A stretch of DNA of 19,703 nt, from positions 1 through 19,703 of the forward strand of contig CAMBOW010000027.1 of NCBI GenBank assembly GCA_945869365.1. The letters run 5' to 3'. The DNA is from Flavobacterium psychrophilum. GTDB lineage: Bacteria; Bacteroidota; Bacteroidia; Flavobacteriales; Flavobacteriaceae. Positions 6,665 through 14,915 of this stretch are shown piece after piece. The translations under genes and the position numbers were made by a program. The notes under the pieces are model-generated. The model saw nothing but the letters and a program-made list of their open reading frames with translations, did not search any database and was not told the origin of the DNA. Position 1 is the first letter of the stretch, and each line of letters opens with the position of its first letter.

Positions 6665-8815
6665 ATGAAAAAAAGTATTGTAGTATTCCTGCTCGTTTTT
6701 GTTCAAGTACAAGCCCAACAAGGCGGCATGTGGATCCCTTCGTTGCTGCAAGGGATGAATGAAAAAGAAATGAAAAGCCTGGGCATGAAAATGTCGGTGG
6801 CCGATATTTATGACGTGAACAAATCGAGTCTCAAAGATGCCGTGCCGCACTTTAACGGCGGTTGTACCTCTGAGGTGATTTCGCCCAAAGGCCTTTTGCT
6901 CACCAACCACCACTGCGGTTTTGATGCGATACAAACGCACTCTTCAGTAGCACACGATTACCTAACCGACGGATTTTGGGCCTATTCTTTGGCCGAAGAA
7001 TTGCCCAACGAAGACTTGGAAGTGACTTTTATTGTAAAAATTGTAGATGTTACCGCACAAATTACCGAAGGCACTGCCAGCCTGGCCACCGAGGCAGAGA
7101 AGCAACAAAAAATCAAAGAAAACACGGCTGCCTTGACCGCCAATTACCCCAAAGAAACCTGGCAAGACAATAAAATTAGAACCTTTTATGAGGGCAATCA
7201 ATACCTGTTGTTTGTGACCGAAACCTACAAAGATGTACGTCTGGTGGGCGCTCCACCCAGTTCGATTGGTAAATTTGGCTCGGATACGGATAACTGGGTT
7301 TGGCCCAGACATACGGGAGATTTTTCGCTCTTTCGGATTTATGCCGACAAAAACAACCGTCCGGCCGCTTATGCTAAAGACAACGTGCCGTATACGCCCA
7401 AGCACTTTTTACCGGTTTCGCTTGATGGCGTAGCCGACGATGATTTTACGCTGGTATTTGGATATCCTGGAAAAACCAACGAGTATTTACCGGCTGTAGC
7501 TTTGGAGCAGATTCTCAACGAATTGAATCCGGCTAAAATTGAAATCAGAGACAAGGCCCTTAAAGTAGCCGATGGCTTTATGCGTAAGGATCCGGCCATT
7601 AAAATTCAATACGCTTCCAAGTATGCCAGCATTGCCAATTATTGGAAAAAATGGATTGGCGAGAGTATGGGGCTCAAAAAATCAAATGCGGTAGCGGCCA
7701 AACAAAAACAAGAATTAGCGTTTCAAGAAAAAGTAAGTAAAACAGGGAAACAAGCCGAGTACGGCAATTTGCTGGCCGATTTTAAAACCAACTACCAAGC
7801 CATTGCGCCTTATGCCTTGAGCCGTGATTATTTTGTAGAAATCGTGCTGCGCAACACCGAATTACTCAATGTTTCCTACAAAATGTATCAGCTAACGCAA
7901 TTGTTGGAAACCAAAGGCGAGCAAGCTTTTACAGAACGCAAAGCCAATTTATTGAAAGGTCTACCCGATTTCTACAAAGATTTTAATGCTGCGGTAGACG
8001 AAAAAGTGTTTGAACAATTGATGGCCTTGTACACAACCAAATCGCCCAAACAATTTGTACCTGTGCCGATGCAACAAGTTTCGGTTCCCGACTTAACCAA
8101 ATCAATTTACCAAAACAGCAAATTGACTTCCTATGCCGGAGTGCAAGATTTGCTATCGGGTGATACACAATCGGTTTTGGACAAACTCAACCAAGATCCC
8201 GCCTACCAAACCATCAAAACCATGGCCGATGTGTATGTAAAAGAGGTGGCTCCCAAATATGAGGAACTTGCGCTTAAAATCTCGGCCTTGCAACGCACCT
8301 ATATGAAAGCCCAATTGGAGCTCAACAAAGGCGCCCGCTTTTTTCCTGATGCCAATAGCACCTTGCGTGTAACCTACGGAAAAGTGAAAGGATACGATCC
8401 AAAAGATGCCACCACCTATAAATCAAAAACCTATTTGGATGGGGTGTTGGAAAAATACATTCCCGGCGATTACGAATTTGACGTGCCGAAAAAACTGATT
8501 GAATTATACGAAACCAAAGATTACGGTCCTTATGCCGAAAAAGGGGGAATGCCCGTTTGTTTTATTGGCACCAACCACACCACCGGAGGAAATTCGGGGA
8601 GTCCGGCACTCGATGCGCACGGAAATTTAATTGGCCTTAATTTTGACCGCGTTTGGGAAGGAACCATGAGTGATTTGTATTACGATCCGGCCATCTGCAG
8701 AAACGTGATGGTGGATATTCGGTATGTTTTGTTCATCATGGACAAGTATGCTGGCGCAAAAAACCTAATTGACGAATTAAAGATTGTTCATCCAAAACAC
8801 AAGAAGAAAAAATAA
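6665..8815 (+). CDS. dpp11: S46-family dipeptidyl-peptidase, DPP11-type (Asp/Glu-specific)
   Basis: Secreted serine exopeptidase that removes dipeptides from peptide N-termini in the periplasm. The 716-residue length fits S46 peptidases (about 720). The ATG at 6665 gives a clean signal peptide (MKKSIVVFLLVFVQVQAQQG, likely cleaved after VQA); earlier in-frame starts lie inside waaA and would spoil it. The triad is visible: His83 in TNHHCGF, Asp219 in WPRHTGDFSLFRIY and Ser644 in GGNSGSPAL. Arg662, 18 residues after the serine (NFDRVWEG), corresponds to the Arg that gives P. gingivalis DPP11 its preference for Asp/Glu at P1; DPP7 has Gly there. The lysine-rich tail (HPKHKKKK) is unusual but short. 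Likely co-transcribed with waaA, probably without functional linkage. Confidence 0.94.
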   Translation: MKKSIVVFLLVFVQVQAQQGGMWIPSLLQGMNEKEMKSLGMKMSVADIYDVNKSSLKDAVPHFNGGCTSEVISPKGLLLTNHHCGFDAIQTHSSVAHDYLTDGFWAYSLAEELPNEDLEVTFIVKIVDVTAQITEGTASLATEAEKQQKIKENTAALTANYPKETWQDNKIRTFYEGNQYLLFVTETYKDVRLVGAPPSSIGKFGSDTDNWVWPRHTGDFSLFRIYADKNNRPAAYAKDNVPYTPKHFLPVSLDGVADDDFTLVFGYPGKTNEYLPAVALEQILNELNPAKIEIRDKALKVADGFMRKDPAIKIQYASKYASIANYWKKWIGESMGLKKSNAVAAKQKQELAFQEKVSKTGKQAEYGNLLADFKTNYQAIAPYALSRDYFVEIVLRNTELLNVSYKMYQLTQLLETKGEQAFTERKANLLKGLPDFYKDFNAAVDEKVFEQLMALYTTKSPKQFVPVPMQQVSVPDLTKSIYQNSKLTSYAGVQDLLSGDTQSVLDKLNQDPAYQTIKTMADVYVKEVAPKYEELALKISALQRTYMKAQLELNKGARFFPDANSTLRVTYGKVKGYDPKDATTYKSKTYLDGVLEKYIPGDYEFDVPKKLIELYETKDYGPYAEKGGMPVCFIGTNHTTGGNSGSPALDAHGNLIGLNFDRVWEGTMSDLYYDPAICRNVMVDIRYVLFIMDKYAGAKNLIDELKIVHPKHKKKK

Positions 8816-8849
8816 TAATCAGGGAATGAACATTTTAATCGTTTATTCT

Positions 8850-8881
8850 TTGTTAAAATTAAATTTTTGTTGATTTAACAA
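8850..8881. repeat. Inverted repeat TTGTTAAA-N16-TTTAACAA
   Basis: Two perfect 8-base arms separated by 16 bases, in the gap after the S46 peptidase gene and 25 bases upstream of a sigma54-like site. The spacing puts arm centres about two helical turns apart, as for a dimer-binding operator or activator site. A weak hairpin is the alternative. AT-rich arms make chance occurrence possible. Confidence 0.35.
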
Positions 8882-8905
8882 TAATTAAAACCAATGATTA
8901 TTCTT

Positions 8906-8920
8906 TGGCACGGTTGTTGT
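8906..8920 (+). promoter_or_regulatory. Candidate sigma54 (-24/-12) promoter upstream of Ala-rich lipoprotein
   Basis: TGGCACGGTTGTTGT matches the sigma54 consensus TGGCACG-N4-TTGC at every position except the last (T for C). The -24 GG (8907-8908) and the -12 GT (8919-8920) are separated by the required 10 bases. Transcription would start near 8932, about 108 bases before the lipoprotein ATG. No enhancer-binding protein gene lies in the window. Confidence 0.5.
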
Positions 8921-8995
8921 AAATAGAAAACACGTTGCAACTGATATTTTTTTTAAAAATTTTTTGAAAAAAAAAGTAACCAATCGAAAAAATTA

Positions 8996-9003
8996 TATCT
9001 TTG
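8996..9003 (+). promoter_or_regulatory. Bacteroidetes -7 promoter element for Ala-rich lipoprotein
   Basis: TATCTTTG is an exact TAnnTTTG match 36 bases before the ATG at 9040, preceded by long A and T tracts that could act as an UP-like element. No TTG occurs at 19-21 bases upstream; the nearest (8964-8966) is 29 bases away. The leader is A-rich with no Shine-Dalgarno, as is usual in Bacteroidetes. Confidence 0.6.
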
Positions 9004-9039
9004 CCTCGAATTAATAATTAACCTTTTATAACTAAAAAG

Positions 9040-9252
9040 ATGAAAAAAGTATTTTTAAGTTTAGCTGTTATCGCTGTATTAACTGCAGTATCTTGTAAAA
9101 AAGCTGAAGCTGTTGCTGAAGAAGTAGCTGTTGATTCAACTGCTGTTGAAGCTCCTGCTGTTGATTCTGCTGCTGTTGTAGCTGATTCTGCTGCTGTTGC
9201 TGCTCCTGCTGCTGAAGCTGCTCCTGCTGCTGAAGCTCCTGCTGCTAAATAA
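9040..9252 (+). CDS. Small Ala-rich lipoprotein, function unknown
   Basis: A 70-residue protein with a lipoprotein signal peptide (MKKVFLSLAVIAVLTAVSC, lipidated Cys19, lipobox AVSC). The mature 52 residues are low-complexity: 23 Ala plus Val, Pro, Glu, Asp and Ser, arranged as degenerate repeats of VDSAAV and APAAE, ending in Lys. It is predicted to be disordered and envelope-anchored. Codon use is extreme: 25 of 26 Ala codons are GCT, unlike the mixed GCC/GCG/GCT of neighbouring genes, consistent with high expression. Two candidate promoters and a strong terminator bracket it as a single-gene unit. I recognise no domain. The C-terminal Lys recalls Braun lipoprotein, but that link is speculation. 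Confidence 0.85.
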   Translation: MKKVFLSLAVIAVLTAVSCKKAEAVAEEVAVDSTAVEAPAVDSAAVVADSAAVAAPAAEAAPAAEAPAAK

Positions 9253-9273
9253 TTAGCTGAACAGAAAAAAATC

Positions 9274-9299
9274 AAGCCACGAAATTCGTGGCTTTTTTT
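9274..9299. terminator. Bidirectional rho-independent terminator
   Basis: A perfect 9-bp stem, AAGCCACGA/TCGTGGCTT (9274-9282 and 9286-9294) with a 3-base loop, is followed by a T run to 9299 on the plus strand. On the minus strand, three bases after the stem, comes a T run (plus-strand A run near 9265-9271). It can therefore end both the lipoprotein transcript (+) and the AsmA-like transcript (-), whose stop codon is at 9327. Confidence 0.9.
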
Positions 9300-9326
9300 A
9301 TGCATTATAATTTCTATGTTGATGGT

Positions 9327-11885
9327 TTATTTTCCAAACAAACCGTTCAATAATTTCCCCGCTTTTTCTTTTAGATCTTTGTTTGTATTATTGGTCTTGG
9401 TAGAATCTTTTTTGTTTCCAAGTAACCCCTGCAAGGCATTCAACCCCTGGTTTACCAACTTATCTTTTTGACCTTTGGCCAACTGTCCGGTTAGATTGAC
9501 CAGCATAGCACGGGTATCTGCTTTTATCTTGGGCGCTTTAAAGGTACCTGTAACAGAAGCCATAAGCGGAATGTTATCCAATTTGGCCAATTCGGCGGCA
9601 GAGGTTTTTCCCAAAATTCCATTCAATTCTTTTGCGACATATTTGGCCGGCACATCAAAATTTAAAGCATAATTCATGCTTTGGTCAAAACCATGGTTTC
9701 CGGCTATCGTTACCGCAATATCTTGGTAATGCATGGTAAACGGCTTTACGGCTACCTGACCTTTATTAAATTGCATGCTCAATTTGATGTCGTTCAAATT
9801 TAATTTGTTGACGTCCAGAAACGGCAATTGTTCGTCTAATTTTCTCAACAACGGAGCATTTTCGGCAGTGATTTTAGCATTACTTAACGACCCCATCAAA
9901 TCGCCACTGATCGATTTTAAATCGGGCGTCAACACCAACGTGTCCAAATTACCCGCAACCTGAATAGTACTTGTAAATTGACCTGTAATCACTCTGGCAA
10001 TGGGCGCCATTTTTTGCAACATAGGCAACTGCGTAAATACTTGCGCAATATTCATTTGCTGCATTCCTAATTTCATGGCAAATTCAGGCACTTTAGCCGA
10101 AGTTGATATGGTTCCGTCGGCCAATAAAACACCTTCGAACAACTGCGCTTTTACTTGTTCTAACGCCACAGCTTGGTTTTGTATAGACACTTTTCCCGAC
10201 ATGTTTTCTAATACCAAATTATCATAATAAACCTTCCCTACTTTGGCGGTGAGGCTACAAGCCAAAGTTGCTGGAATTTTTAGGGCCGTAGGTTTGGTTG
10301 ATTCGGGAGTTGCGGTTTCGGTAGTCATAAAATCGGCCACATACAACTGCTGCGATTGCAACTGAAAATTCCCTTTGAGCACTTCATTTTTAAAGAGATA
10401 GCCGTAGAAATTAGTCAACACCCCTTGCACTTGTATATCTGATTTACCCGAACTGAGGTTTAACTCCTTCAGCTGAATAGCGGTGTTGGTAAATTGCACC
10501 TGGGCTTTATTGATGTGCGTCACTTTTCTGATGGCATCGGCATAGTTAAATCCAGTAAGAATTACCGAGCCCGAGTTTTTCATTTTTTCGTAACTGTTGG
10601 TATCGACTGCTTTTTTATCGAATGCCGTAGAAAGCGCCACTTGCAACACACCCGACAACGGCATCGTCGTTTTTACGGGATAGGCTTGGGCAAAATTGGA
10701 CAAATTGAGCGTGCCGTTTATTTGTGCCGTTACCGCCGGATTATCGGTTAAATTCGTGATGCGTGCCGAAGCTTTAAACACATCTTGATCAATCTGAAAC
10801 CCAAACGCATTCACCTGCACATAGGTGTCTTTAGTAATTCCATTAGTATTGGCCACTTGAGCATCAATAAAAATATTCTTTACTTTTTTGGGCAATTTAG
10901 GATACTGAAACGAGGCGTTTTGAGACGCCATGGCTACCGAAAATGCAGGAATTGTGGTATCCGATAACAGCCCTTTGGCAAATCCTTTTACGCTAAAATC
11001 ACCCGTAGTAGTAACTCCTTCAAGTGATTGCGCATAGGCTGCCGGAATTAAACCCAAGAAATTCTGAAAACTGGAGGTGGGCGTTTCAAAGCTAATGTCA
11101 TACACTTGACCGGTTGGTTTTATAGCAATTGAGCCATCAAAAATGAGCGGCAATTGATTAATAAAGGCCTTGTTTTGTTTGAAGGTGTAGGTGTTGGTGG
11201 CCAAATCAATTCCCAAAACGGCCTCCCATTTAAATTCCACCTGATTCATGAAATTGGTTTTTCCCATAAAAACCGACACTTGTGTAGCCGATTCAGTCGT
11301 GAGATCTAGCTTGGAAGAAGTGAAATCACCCGTGCCAGAATGATCCAATTTGTCGAGCAAAATTTTATTGTTTGTCGCCTGATCCCAAAAAGACAAACGG
11401 CAATTTTGTAGACGATAGCTCTTTATTTTTAGCGCCAACTGGCTTGGTTTTTCGGGTTCGCCTGCCGGTTTTTTGATCGAGATATCGTAATTGCCAACTC
11501 CCTCTTTGTTGATAATCAAATTTAATTTGCTGGATTCGGCCAAAATAGACTGAATCGCCATGGGACTTTCTTTGCCTTTAAACAATTCGGTAATAGCCAT
11601 TTTGAGACCCAATTTTTTCACAGAAAGTAAGGTGTCACCGGCAAAAGGTGCTTTGTTGATGATTTTTAAATCAGAAATAGTAACCGTTGCATTGGGGAAA
11701 TTGCGCAACAAACTCAAGGAAACATCCTGAAACGAAACGGTTGCGTTGATGTTTTCGTTGATCGCCTGCGTAACCCGCGACTGAATTTGATCCTTGAACA
11801 AAAATGGGGTTATGAGCAAAAGGATTATAAATCCGCCTAGGATTCCGGCGCTAATTTTTAGTATTTTTTTGTTTTTGGCTGTCAT
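9327..11885 (-). CDS. AsmA-family envelope protein
   Basis: An 852-residue protein with one N-terminal membrane helix (about residues 8-30, ILKISAGILGGFIILLLITPFLF) followed by a large periplasmic region rich in beta strands. NATVSFQDVSLSLLRNFPNATVTISDLKI, near the start, is the characteristic AsmA N-terminal repeat. The C-terminal part (GDLMGSLSNAKITAENAPLLRKLDEQLPF...LNLNDIKLSMQFNKGQV) fits the AsmA C-terminal domain, and the tail ends with related LNALQGLLG and LLNGLFGK helices. AsmA-like proteins (AsmA, TamB, YhdP) are thought to form hydrophobic grooves that carry lipids between membranes; the role here is inferred. The ATG at 11885 gives the standard anchored N-terminus; an 11-residue-longer start at 11918 would overlap sppA. 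It lies 13 bases after the sppA stop, so one operon is likely. Confidence 0.87.
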   Translation of the reverse strand: MTAKNKKILKISAGILGGFIILLLITPFLFKDQIQSRVTQAINENINATVSFQDVSLSLLRNFPNATVTISDLKIINKAPFAGDTLLSVKKLGLKMAITELFKGKESPMAIQSILAESSKLNLIINKEGVGNYDISIKKPAGEPEKPSQLALKIKSYRLQNCRLSFWDQATNNKILLDKLDHSGTGDFTSSKLDLTTESATQVSVFMGKTNFMNQVEFKWEAVLGIDLATNTYTFKQNKAFINQLPLIFDGSIAIKPTGQVYDISFETPTSSFQNFLGLIPAAYAQSLEGVTTTGDFSVKGFAKGLLSDTTIPAFSVAMASQNASFQYPKLPKKVKNIFIDAQVANTNGITKDTYVQVNAFGFQIDQDVFKASARITNLTDNPAVTAQINGTLNLSNFAQAYPVKTTMPLSGVLQVALSTAFDKKAVDTNSYEKMKNSGSVILTGFNYADAIRKVTHINKAQVQFTNTAIQLKELNLSSGKSDIQVQGVLTNFYGYLFKNEVLKGNFQLQSQQLYVADFMTTETATPESTKPTALKIPATLACSLTAKVGKVYYDNLVLENMSGKVSIQNQAVALEQVKAQLFEGVLLADGTISTSAKVPEFAMKLGMQQMNIAQVFTQLPMLQKMAPIARVITGQFTSTIQVAGNLDTLVLTPDLKSISGDLMGSLSNAKITAENAPLLRKLDEQLPFLDVNKLNLNDIKLSMQFNKGQVAVKPFTMHYQDIAVTIAGNHGFDQSMNYALNFDVPAKYVAKELNGILGKTSAAELAKLDNIPLMASVTGTFKAPKIKADTRAMLVNLTGQLAKGQKDKLVNQGLNALQGLLGNKKDSTKTNNTNKDLKEKAGKLLNGLFGK

Positions 11886-11898
11886 AAGGAGTTGACTT

Positions 11899-13662
11899 TT
11901 AATGAAATTGAATCTCAAAAGGCAAAGCGGCTTGAATGCCTTTGCGCGCTTGTACGTTACGGAGTTGTTGAATGAGTTGGTAGTTTTCGGCGCCCAATTG
12001 TTCTTGCAGGAGCGCCTCTTTGCTGCTGAAAAATGGCATGCCCAACTGCCCTAAAAAGGCACTAAAATCGCGTTTGTATTCGGGGTAGTTTTGGGTGCGG
12101 TAGTCCTTGGTTTTGGTTTTTTGTGCGGCATAGGCCACGGCTGCATTCAAGCCACCAATTTCATCAACTAAGCCAACTTTCTTGGCATCGGCTCCCGACC
12201 ACACCCGTCCTTGCGCCAACGAATCTACTTGCGCAACACTCATCTTGCGTCCGGCCGCTACACGCGATAAAAAAGTAGTGTACACGCGCTCCACTCCTTT
12301 TTGTGCAGTAGCTGCGTAGGCGGGCGTTATGGGCTGAAACACGCTGTACTCGGCGGCATTTTGATGGGTGGACACCTGCTCGGCATGAATACCTAGTTTA
12401 TTGGTTAACGCACTAAAATTGGGCAACAAGCCAAACACGCCAATTGAACCCGTAATGGTTGTGTTTTCGGCAAAAATACGATCGGCATTGCAAGCAATAT
12501 AATAGCCACCCGAAGCCGCATAATTACCCATAGACACGATTACAGGTTTTACTTTTTTGGTCAATTCAATTTCACGCCAAATGAGTTCTGATGTCAACGC
12601 ATCACCGCCAGGCGAATCAACACGCAACACTATGGCTTTTATGGCCTCGTCATCCCGCGCCTCTTGCAAGGCCCGACGCATAGACCCTTCGCCTACTGTG
12701 CTTACATCGCCTTCTCCTCGACCAATGTCACCTTGTGCATAGACCACGGCAATCTTAGATTTGGCGTTGTAATCAGTCGCAGTGGTGGCATTGTTTTCGG
12801 CATAATCCAAAATCGAAATGGTGTTGTAGGAATTAGCAGCAGCTACTCCCAATTTTTTCTTGATGGCGGCGTGGTATTGATCTTCATAAGCCACCTGATC
12901 AACCAACCCCAACGATTTTGCGCTTTCGGGCGTTTGGGCTTGTAAGTTAGCGGCAATTTGGTTGAGTTGAGTAACCGATAATTTGCGGCTTTGGGCGATG
13001 TCGTTTACCATTGAATTCCAAACCGACTGCAACAATGATTCCGTCTGCAAACGATTGGCTGCACTCAAGTTGTTTTCTAGAAAGGGTTCTACGGCGCTTT
13101 TGTATTTGCCGTGGCGAATGACTTCCATTTTGATGCCATAGTTTTCTTGAAAATCTTTAAAGAAAAGTAATTCGGTAGAGAGGCCTTTAAAATCTAATTC
13201 ACCCAAGGGATTTATGTACAGTTGTTGCGCCGCCGAGTTCAAATAGTATTCTTTTTGGCTAAGCGAATTGGCATAAGCCATCACAAATTTGCCCGAACGC
13301 GTAAAATCGTGCAAGGCGTCACGCAGGGCTTTGTATTGCGCCATGCCCAAATTGGAATTGTCGTTTAGTATAGAAATCCCTTTGATGTTGCTATCTGTTT
13401 TGGCTGAACGGATTGCAGCTAATACATCGGTGAGTCCGTCGTGATTGGCTTCGTAGTAATCAAAATCTTTGTAATCAAATTTACCGGCATAATCTACCGA
13501 AACCATAGACAAATCTAATTCTATGACCGAATTGGTTTTTAGCTCGGTTCCTTTAGAGTTGCTGCCCAATACAGCACCGATTACCAATAACCCAAAAAAG
13601 GCCAATACACTAAACATAAAAATACCGACAAGCGTAGCCGCAACCTGACTTAAAAACTTCAT
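11899..13662 (-). CDS. sppA: Signal peptide peptidase SppA (67-kDa type)
   Basis: A membrane-bound S49 serine protease that degrades cleaved signal peptides after secretion. The 587-residue length indicates the long, two-domain form seen in E. coli. It has an N-terminal transmembrane helix (VAATLVGIFMFSVLAFFGLLVIGAVLG). The Ser/Lys dyad is intact: general base Lys188 in GKYKSAVEPFL of the N-terminal domain and nucleophile Ser384 in GNYAASGGYYIAC of the C-terminal domain. VDSPGGDALTSELIWREI and GSIGVFG are further family motifs. I chose the ATG at 13662 (MKFLSQVAATLVG); a TTG two codons upstream is the longer alternative. The asmA-like gene follows 13 bases downstream. Confidence 0.94.
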   Translation of the reverse strand: MKFLSQVAATLVGIFMFSVLAFFGLLVIGAVLGSNSKGTELKTNSVIELDLSMVSVDYAGKFDYKDFDYYEANHDGLTDVLAAIRSAKTDSNIKGISILNDNSNLGMAQYKALRDALHDFTRSGKFVMAYANSLSQKEYYLNSAAQQLYINPLGELDFKGLSTELLFFKDFQENYGIKMEVIRHGKYKSAVEPFLENNLSAANRLQTESLLQSVWNSMVNDIAQSRKLSVTQLNQIAANLQAQTPESAKSLGLVDQVAYEDQYHAAIKKKLGVAAANSYNTISILDYAENNATTATDYNAKSKIAVVYAQGDIGRGEGDVSTVGEGSMRRALQEARDDEAIKAIVLRVDSPGGDALTSELIWREIELTKKVKPVIVSMGNYAASGGYYIACNADRIFAENTTITGSIGVFGLLPNFSALTNKLGIHAEQVSTHQNAAEYSVFQPITPAYAATAQKGVERVYTTFLSRVAAGRKMSVAQVDSLAQGRVWSGADAKKVGLVDEIGGLNAAVAYAAQKTKTKDYRTQNYPEYKRDFSAFLGQLGMPFFSSKEALLQEQLGAENYQLIQQLRNVQARKGIQAALPFEIQFH

Positions 13663-13728
13663 AAACAACTATATTACATGGAATAAAAAGGTGGAAAATT
13701 TACAAAATAAATTTATCAACACCGGGCA

Positions 13729-13736
13729 CAAATATA
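13729..13736 (-). promoter_or_regulatory. Bacteroidetes -7 promoter element for sppA
   Basis: On the minus strand this is TATATTTG, an exact TAnnTTTG match, 66 bases before the sppA ATG at 13662. No TTG is seen at -33. The 113-base divergent gap to the FolK fusion contains only an imperfect element (TTAATTTG near 13760) on the plus strand, too close to that ATG to be useful. Confidence 0.5.
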
Positions 13737-13775
13737 CTTCTATTCTAAAATTCTTTTAGTTAATTTGTGGTTAAT

Positions 13776-14915
13776 ATGATCACACAAAACACGGTAGTTT
13801 TATCACTGGGAACCAACCTGGGCAATCGGCTACAAAACGTAGAAACCGCCATTGCCTTATTGCATAGCAAAGTGGGATCCGTGGTTAAGGTATCCGCGCT
13901 TTATGAAACGCCTTCCTGGGGGTTTGAGAGCACTCCTTTTTATAATTGTGCCGTATTAATTCACACCCAAAAAGAAGCCAATACGCTACTGGAATCTTGT
14001 CAAGCGATTGAGCTAGAAATGGGCAGAGCTCACACCAAACCGGGTTACGAAGCGCGCATCATTGACATTGATGTGATTGCATTTAACGAAGAAATCATCA
14101 GCACCACCAACCTGCAGGTACCGCACCCGCTCATGCAAGATCGCTTGTTTGTGTTGTTGCCCATGCGCGATTTGCAATTGGATTGGCGTCATCCGATTTT
14201 GCAAAAACACTTGCCCGATTTGCTCAAAGCATCCGAAGACAAAAGCAATTGTGTGTTGGTGCAAAAATTGATTGCTCCTCTAAAATCGATTCCATTAGAG
14301 CAATACAATTACATGGCCATTGAGGGAAATATTGGTGCTGGAAAAACCACTTTGGCACTCAAAATTGCCGATGATTTTAATGCCAAAACGGTACTGGAAC
14401 GCTTTGCCGATAATCCGTTTTTACCCAAATTTTACGAAGACCAAAACCGGTATGCCTTTCCGCTCGAGATGTCATTTTTGGCCGATCGGTACCAACAAAT
14501 TTCCGATGATTTGGCGCAATTTGATCTATTTAAAGATTTTATTGTGGCCGATTACCACATCTTTAAGTCGCTCATTTTTGCCAAGGTAACCCTCACCGAC
14601 GACGAGTACCGCTTGTATAGAAAGTTGTTTGAAATTATTTACAAAGAAATGCCCAAGCCCGATTTGTATATTTATTTGTACCAAAACACCGATCGCTTGT
14701 TGGCCAACATCAAAAAAAGAGGACGCGAATATGAGCAAGAAATTGCTGCCGATTACTTGGACAAAATCAATCAGGGGTATTTGGATTACATCAAATCACA
14801 GACCGACCTCAACGTGTTACTCATTGATGTTTCCGATCGCGATTTTGTGCAAAATCAAGAAGATTACGTGTATATTTTAAATAAAATTCAGGAGAAGATA
14901 GTTCCTGTTTACTGA
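13776..14915 (+). CDS. folK: Fusion of HPPK (FolK) and deoxynucleoside kinase
   Basis: A 379-residue two-domain protein. Residues 1 to about 160 are 6-hydroxymethyl-7,8-dihydropterin pyrophosphokinase of folate synthesis: LSLGTNLGNR (10-19), YETPSWGF, YNCAV, MGR, the metal-binding RIIDIDVI (94-101) and PHPLMQDRLFVLLPM. Residues about 175-379 are a deoxynucleoside kinase of the dAK/dGK type: P-loop GNIGAGKT (184-191), ERFADNPFLPKFYED, ADRYQQI, LFEIIYKEMPKPDLYIYL and the LID-like KKRGREYEQEIAADYL. Both active sites look intact, so it is probably bifunctional in the cytosol. The ATG at 13776 is chosen over a GTG at 13767. I recall the same fusion in other Flavobacteria. The 3' end overlaps the convergent methyltransferase gene by 7 bases. 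Confidence 0.93.
   Translation: MITQNTVVLSLGTNLGNRLQNVETAIALLHSKVGSVVKVSALYETPSWGFESTPFYNCAVLIHTQKEANTLLESCQAIELEMGRAHTKPGYEARIIDIDVIAFNEEIISTTNLQVPHPLMQDRLFVLLPMRDLQLDWRHPILQKHLPDLLKASEDKSNCVLVQKLIAPLKSIPLEQYNYMAIEGNIGAGKTTLALKIADDFNAKTVLERFADNPFLPKFYEDQNRYAFPLEMSFLADRYQQISDDLAQFDLFKDFIVADYHIFKSLIFAKVTLTDDEYRLYRKLFEIIYKEMPKPDLYIYLYQNTDRLLANIKKRGREYEQEIAADYLDKINQGYLDYIKSQTDLNVLLIDVSDRDFVQNQEDYVYILNKIQEKIVPVY

Noticed and set aside
9018..9305. 95-codon antisense frame over the Ala-rich lipoprotein
   Set aside because: It stays open because GCT repeats read as AGC on the other strand; the sense frame has signal peptide, promoter and terminator.
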